NCBI GenBank assembly: GCA_945871045.1
Contig: CAMBUC010000082.1
Span: forward strand, 1 to 8,424
Reading direction: 5' to 3'
Source: an uncultured bacterium
Lineage (GTDB): Bacteria; Bacillota; Clostridia; Lachnospirales; Lachnospiraceae
DNA length: 8,424 nucleotides
This document shows, in pieces, positions 5,454 to 8,424 of the stretch. The translations under genes and the position numbers were made by a program. Under the pieces are notes generated by a model. It searched no databases, had not been told where the DNA came from, and saw only the letters and a list, made by a program, of their open reading frames with translations. Positions within the stretch are counted from its first letter, which is position 1. Every line of letters begins with the position of its first letter.

Positions 5454-5564
5454 ATGGTTTATTTTATAGTAACTGTACAGAAAAACAGAGAAAAGGACTG
5501 TAGTGATTATGAGGATTACATTCGAATGGTGAAGCCGATCGTTGAACATTATGGAGGAAAGTAA
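5454..5564 (+). pseudogene. N-terminal fragment of a DUF1330-type protein (36 codons)
   Basis: A perfect ribosome binding site (AAAGGAG) precedes ATG 5454. The peptide begins MVYFIVTVQKNREKDCSDYE and runs DYIRMVKPIVEHYGGK before TAA 5562-5564. This matches the first strand and helix of small ferredoxin-like-fold proteins of the DUF1330 type, in which '..Y..Y...V.P....YGGKYL' is typical and which are about 95 aa long. The frame stops exactly after GGK, and the downstream DNA is immediately the promoter of the MerR gene, so about 60 residues are missing. It is probably a deletion remnant. Because the start signals are intact and an operator lies just upstream, a short peptide could still be made. 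The family call rests on a short match. Confidence 0.5.
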
Positions 5565-5586
5565 ATAAAAAAGTTCTGAAAAAGTA

Positions 5587-5617
5587 TTGACTCCTACGTT
5601 GCGTCATAGTTTATATT
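5587..5617 (+). promoter_or_regulatory. MerR-type promoter/operator with 19-bp spacer
   Basis: TTGACT (5587-5592) and TATATT (5612-5617) are 19 bp apart, longer than the usual 17. The spacer contains ACG-TTG-CGT (5597-5605) as the inner part of a dyad. Over-long spacers with the operator between -35 and -10 are the hallmark of MerR targets, where the activator twists the DNA. The gene downstream encodes such a regulator, so autoregulation is inferred. Confidence 0.7.
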
Positions 5618-5644
5618 AAGATCACACGGAGGGAGGAAACGATC

Positions 5645-6373
5645 ATGATGACAGTAAATGAGGTAAGTAAATTGACCGGAGTGAGTATACGCGCTCTGCA
5701 ATATTATGACAAGATCGGATTGCTGAAACCGACGGGTTACACGCAGTCCGGCTACAGGCTGTATGACGATACAGCTCTGGAAACGCTGCAGCAGATCTTA
5801 CTGTTTCGTGAACTGGAGTTTCCTTTAAAGGAAATCAAAGAGATCGTTTCCAGTGCGGACTTTGACAAAGAAAAAGCATTGGAACAGCAGATCACGCTGC
5901 TTACGATGAAGAAGGAGCATTTGGAGAATTTGATCGGTCTTGCCCGTGAAATACGATATAAAGGAGAAAATACAATGGATTTTTCGGTTTTTGATACAAG
6001 TAAAATGGATGAATACGCAAAGCGTGCAAAGGAGCAGTGGGGAAATACGAAAGAATACAAGGAATCTGAGGAGAAGGCTAAGGATCGGACAAAGGAAGAA
6101 GAGAAAGATGTAATGGTGCAGTTTATGCAGATCTTTACAGAGTTTGGTGCGATCAAAGATCAGGCGCCGGATTGCGAACAGGCGCAGTCACAGGTGAAGA
6201 AATTGCAGGATTATATCACGGAACACTTTTATCAGTGTTCTGATGAGATCCTGTCAGGACTTGGACAGATGTATACTGCGGATGGTGAATTTAAGGAAAA
6301 CATTGATCGCGCCGGCGGTGAAGGTACAGCAGATTTTGTGTCGGATGCGATTCGCAATTTTTGCGGAAAATAA
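5645..6373 (+). CDS. MerR-family regulator with TipAS-type ligand domain (242 aa)
   Basis: ATG 5645 has AGGGAGG 8 nt upstream. Residues 1-70 are a textbook MerR winged helix: TVNEVSKLTGVSIRALQYYD, then KIGLLKPTGYTQSGYRLYDD, then ILLFRELEFPLKEIKEI. Residues about 75-105 form the dimer coiled coil (LEQQITLLTMKKEHLENLIGL). Residues about 120-240 look like the TipAS antibiotic-recognition domain: a helical bundle beginning YAKRAKEQWGNTKEYKES and ending FVSDAIRNFCGK, the order found in TipAL, Mta and SkgA relatives. These regulators bind cyclic or hydrophobic compounds and activate their own promoter and resistance or efflux genes. Here no efflux gene follows; the gene ends at the hairpin 6402-6435 and appears to be transcribed alone. 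Confidence 0.9.
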   Translation: MMTVNEVSKLTGVSIRALQYYDKIGLLKPTGYTQSGYRLYDDTALETLQQILLFRELEFPLKEIKEIVSSADFDKEKALEQQITLLTMKKEHLENLIGLAREIRYKGENTMDFSVFDTSKMDEYAKRAKEQWGNTKEYKESEEKAKDRTKEEEKDVMVQFMQIFTEFGAIKDQAPDCEQAQSQVKKLQDYITEHFYQCSDEILSGLGQMYTADGEFKENIDRAGGEGTADFVSDAIRNFCGK

Positions 6374-6401
6374 AAAATATCAAACAGAATTCAGAACGAA
6401 A

Positions 6402-6435
6402 AAAGGGACGGAAAATAAAATTTTTCTGTCCCTTT
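6402..6435. terminator. Long stem-loop after the MerR gene
   Basis: A 14-bp stem (6402-6415 with 6422-6435, one G-T pair, core GGGACGG/CTGTCCC) surrounds a 6-nt AT loop, 28 nt after the MerR stop. On the plus strand the tail is CTGTGTTT, a poor T-run. On the minus strand the stem is followed by six T, a better terminator. It probably insulates the MerR gene from the next operon. Confidence 0.6.
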
Positions 6436-6498
6436 CTGTGTTTATATTACCACAAAGTCGGGATTTTTTCAAGACTGCTAATCTTTGGATTTGTGTTC

Positions 6499-6504
6499 TA
6501 TAAT
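6499..6504 (+). promoter_or_regulatory. -10 element of the DUF6323/DUF6179 operon
   Basis: A perfect TATAAT lies 54 nt before the GTG start at 6559. At 17 bp upstream there is only TGCTAA, so the -35 is weak. Confidence 0.4.
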
Positions 6505-6558
6505 CATATCCTTACATTACAATTAAACAGTTTTGAATAATTAGGAGAGGGTGTTTTT

Positions 6559-7089
6559 GTGGAAGAAAAAAATTTTATGGAGTTGTTTTTCCAGAAGAAT
6601 CAGTTGCAGAAGGTGATGGAGACAAACAAAAAAACTGAGCAGTATGGGCTGGTGCTTACACAGGAAGATGCAGAGTTATTAGTGAAGGCAAGAGCGGAAG
6701 AGTTGAAAAGACAGAAACGAGTAGAATTTGGAGAAGGAATTCTGCCAAAAATTATTTTTGCTTTTTGTGATTGTTCCTATATTTCTCAGGACAATTATGT
6801 AGAGACCTTGTGTCGATTACAGGAAATCTTTTTTCTCTTTAAAAATGAGAGCATGGATCTGCTGAACGATGATGAACTGCTTAATTTTATGCGAGAACAG
6901 TATGAACAGACCTGCTTTGGAGATCTGGATTATTTGGAAAGCGCCTGTCTTCAGAATTTTTCTCAGGCAGTGCGCGAAGGATACCGAGGCTATCAGAAAA
7001 CCGAAGGGAGAGGGGAATACGAACAGTTTGACGAAGTAACCAGGTGGGACCGCGAGTTGTACACGGCGACGCTCATGGATCTTTTCTGA
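6559..7089 (+). CDS. DUF6323-family protein of unknown function (176 aa)
   Basis: The start is GTG 6559, chosen because AGGAGAGG (6543-6550) sits 8 nt upstream. The soluble, mostly helical protein shows the order I associate with DUF6323: an N-terminal helix, YGLVLTQEDAELLVKARAEE, VEFGEGILPKIIFAFCDCSY, then the adjacent DNYVETLCRLQEIFFLFKNE and LLNDDELLNFMREQYEQTC. No catalytic or metal-binding signature stands out, nor any signal peptide or membrane helix. It is followed after 114 nt by a DUF6179 protein, a pairing I recall from Clostridia genomes, so the two probably work together. The family name is recalled, not searched, and the function is unknown. Confidence 0.7.
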   Translation: MEEKNFMELFFQKNQLQKVMETNKKTEQYGLVLTQEDAELLVKARAEELKRQKRVEFGEGILPKIIFAFCDCSYISQDNYVETLCRLQEIFFLFKNESMDLLNDDELLNFMREQYEQTCFGDLDYLESACLQNFSQAVREGYRGYQKTEGRGEYEQFDEVTRWDRELYTATLMDLF

Positions 7090-7203
7090 TAGCGAAAGTT
7101 TGGACTCGTGAGAAAATAATTTTGACGATGCAGAAAAGAAGTGCGAAATGGAACGGTGAAGGTACTGAAAAGATGAATTGTATCTGGAATGGAGAATAAA
7201 AAG

Positions 7204-8040
7204 ATGAACTTATTATATGAGATGGAAGAACTCGTACCATTGGTTGCTAAATTATCTGAAAAATATACTTCGAAAGAGAGTACGTCGGTGTCTTATGAAA
7301 CAGCGCGACAGCTGATGGAGGCAGTTATGTATTGTATCAATGAGTGTGCGTCTGGTCAGACAATTGTCAGCAGCCAGAGATTATCGGCCGCGGAGGCGTA
7401 CAAGTACGGGTATGAGGCTTTGATCGAGAAGGTGGAGCGGACACAGGCTGCTTACAATGAGATGATCGTGAATTTTTGTGGATACGGAAACCGGAATTAT
7501 GAGGCGACGGTGGAAAAGGCGATTCCCGGTTTTTTTCTCTATTATGATGCACAGTTCGCACCGCAGGAGACGATCATTACGATGGATTATCCGACAATCT
7601 GTCCGGTTAACAGAAAAAGTGGGATTGATGCGATGGAGACATATGTGAAATATATCTCTTATGAGCAGATATTTATGGGCGCCTTTGAAAAACACTATAT
7701 ATATGAAATATTAGGGCGTGATCAGTCAGACCTAAAAAATGGATATCACAATATCTGCCGTGTGATACTTAGGCATGTGCTGGGTCATCTGTTGATTCAG
7801 AAAGGATTTCGTGAAGAAGCAGACGAGCAGGACTATGAAAAACTGGATGATCTGGTTATAAGCAGTTCTCGTCAGAAGTTGAGGAAGATGCTGGAAGGAT
7901 TGTTGGAACAGTTAATTTATGAAAAATATGATGAAGATATGGGTATGAGGGATTATCTTACCTATGATCTCGATGATCTTGTTGTGGAGATGCAAAATGC
8001 AGCAGAATATGATGTGATGCAGCAGGTGATCGTATTGTAG
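7204..8040 (+). CDS. DUF6179-family protein of unknown function (278 aa)
   Basis: ATG 7204 is preferred because GGAG (7191-7194) lies 9 nt upstream; the in-frame ATG 7189 overlaps that site and has no ribosome binding site of its own. The protein opens MNLLYEMEELVPLVAKLSEK and then YTSKESTSVSYETARQLMEAV. Later come SAAEAYKYGYEALIEKV, IPGFFLYYDAQFAPQETIIT with MDYPTICP, and a C-terminal helical part with ICRVILRHVLGHLLIQKGF. This fits the DUF6179 pattern as I remember it. It is soluble with no signal peptide. The gap from the DUF6323 gene shows no terminator, so one transcript is likely. Function unknown. Confidence 0.7.
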   Translation: MNLLYEMEELVPLVAKLSEKYTSKESTSVSYETARQLMEAVMYCINECASGQTIVSSQRLSAAEAYKYGYEALIEKVERTQAAYNEMIVNFCGYGNRNYEATVEKAIPGFFLYYDAQFAPQETIITMDYPTICPVNRKSGIDAMETYVKYISYEQIFMGAFEKHYIYEILGRDQSDLKNGYHNICRVILRHVLGHLLIQKGFREEADEQDYEKLDDLVISSSRQKLRKMLEGLLEQLIYEKYDEDMGMRDYLTYDLDDLVVEMQNAAEYDVMQQVIVL

Positions 8041-8062
8041 ATATAAAAAAGTTTCGTATAAT
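8035..8062 (+). promoter_or_regulatory. Promoter upstream of the GNAT gene
   Basis: TATAAT (8057-8062) with TTGTAG (8035-8040; 3 of 6 to TTGACA) at 16 bp, overlapping the end of the DUF6179 gene. Transcription would start near 8069 and give a leader of about 85 nt containing a short open frame. Confidence 0.45.
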
Positions 8063-8096
8063 ATTCACATAAAGTATGTATGTTTGAGGTGGGATG

Positions 8097-8159
8097 ATGC
8101 AAGAAGAATCAGTTTGCGATTTTGATTGGGTCGAACCGATGAGAAAGGAGTTTATATGA
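8097..8159 (+). CDS. Short ORF coupled to the GNAT gene (20-21 codons)
   Basis: GAGG (8086-8089) is 7 nt before ATG 8097; another ATG lies at 8094. The peptide MQEESVCDFDWVEPMRKEFI ends at TGA 8157-8159, which overlaps the GNAT ATG as ATGA. The ribosome binding site and exact coupling argue that it is translated, perhaps only to tune the next gene. No family recognised. Confidence 0.4.
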   Translation: MQEESVCDFDWVEPMRKEFI

Positions 8160-8424
8160 AGATACGCCATGCAACGGAGGCAGATGTTTTGACTATAATG
8201 AAAATCTATGAGTATGCCAGAGCGTTTATGGCAGAGCATGGAAATCCCAATCAGTGGGGGCCGACAAACTGGCCGCCGAAGGCATTGATTCAAGAGGATA
8301 TTGCCGCGGGAAAGAGTTATGTTTGTATCCATGAGGGTAAGATCGTCGGTACATTTTTTTATGACTATGGGGAAGATATCGAGCCGACGTATCGTGTGAT
8401 CGAAGACGGTGCGTGGATCGGAGA
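8156..8424 (+). CDS. GNAT-family N-acetyltransferase, N-terminal part (3' end outside window)
   Basis: ATG 8156 has AAGGAG 5 nt upstream, and the frame stays open for 89 codons to the window edge. The sequence begins MKIRHATEADVLTIMKIYEY, the usual first strand and helix of GNAT enzymes ('I R.AT..D...I..I...A'). It continues with FMAEHGNPNQWGPTNWPP, then SYVCIHEGKIVGTFFYDYGE, the 'G.IVG...' beta strands before the acetyl-CoA site. The Q/RxxGxG/A coenzyme-A loop would lie beyond the window. These enzymes move an acetyl group from acetyl-CoA to an amine; the substrate cannot be told here. The start overlaps the upstream short frame by 4 nt (ATGA). Confidence 0.85.
   Translation, partial: MKIRHATEADVLTIMKIYEYARAFMAEHGNPNQWGPTNWPPKALIQEDIAAGKSYVCIHEGKIVGTFFYDYGEDIEPTYRVIEDGAWIG

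Noticed and set aside
6243..6503. 86-aa plus-strand frame overlapping the end of the MerR gene
   Set aside because: It runs in another frame through coding sequence and the terminator hairpin, with no ribosome binding site.
7128..7199. 23-codon frame between the DUF6323 and DUF6179 genes
   Set aside because: It has no ribosome binding site, and the in-frame region reads as ordinary leader containing the GGAG site of the next gene.

Overview
The window looks like a chromosomal segment from a low-GC, Gram-positive gut Clostridium relative, most likely a Lachnospiraceae member. The reasons are AT-rich DNA, strong AGGAGG-type ribosome binding sites, and a gene set typical of that family: a YitT-type protein, a BlaI/M56 pair, a TipAS-type MerR regulator and a DUF6323/DUF6179 pair. 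The family names come from recognising the translated proteins; no database search was possible. I see no rRNA, tRNA, CRISPR array, transposase or integrase.

Left part (1-1387). The window opens inside a YitT-family membrane protein gene whose C-terminal domain is complete. A short open frame (501-818) follows that resembles the C-terminal end of a glycoside hydrolase and is probably a remnant. A minus-strand gene (896-1387) encodes an XRE-type regulator with a cluster of four cysteines.

Centre-left (1388-3120). A divergent intergenic region carries a TATAAT-type promoter on each strand and a 10-bp dyad. It leads into a compact operon of small overlapping genes: a 48-aa soluble protein, a 71-aa membrane protein (7-nt overlap), a possible 38-codon frame joined by an ATGA overlap, and a 141-aa protein built from two repeated halves. 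Just behind it lies a methyltransferase gene of the LCMT/PPM1 type that is broken twice: one in-frame TAG, and loss of its C-terminal part where it runs into the next promoter.

Centre (3109-5218). A BlaI/MecI-type repressor and an M56 (BlaR1-like) membrane metallopeptidase overlap at ATGA. Their promoter is interleaved with two related operator dyads. The M56 protein has a short extracellular domain of its own in place of a penicillin-binding sensor, so its signal is probably not a beta-lactam.

Centre-right (5219-6435). A non-coding stretch contains a strong promoter, two copies of an 18-bp operator (TGCRAGT-N4-ACTTGCA), an 8-codon leader peptide frame and a strong terminator. It leads to a 36-codon fragment of a DUF1330-type protein. 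A MerR/TipAS regulator follows, with the 19-bp-spacer promoter typical of MerR targets, and ends at a long hairpin.

Right part (6436-8424). DUF6323 and DUF6179 proteins of unknown function form a probable operon. A promoter follows, then a 20-21 codon frame coupled by ATGA to a GNAT acetyltransferase gene that runs off the window.

Overall this is a patchwork of small regulatory modules (XRE, BlaI/M56, MerR) separated by decayed genes. The most unusual parts are the small-protein operon with its Cys-rich regulator and the duplicated operator around the leader peptide and terminator.
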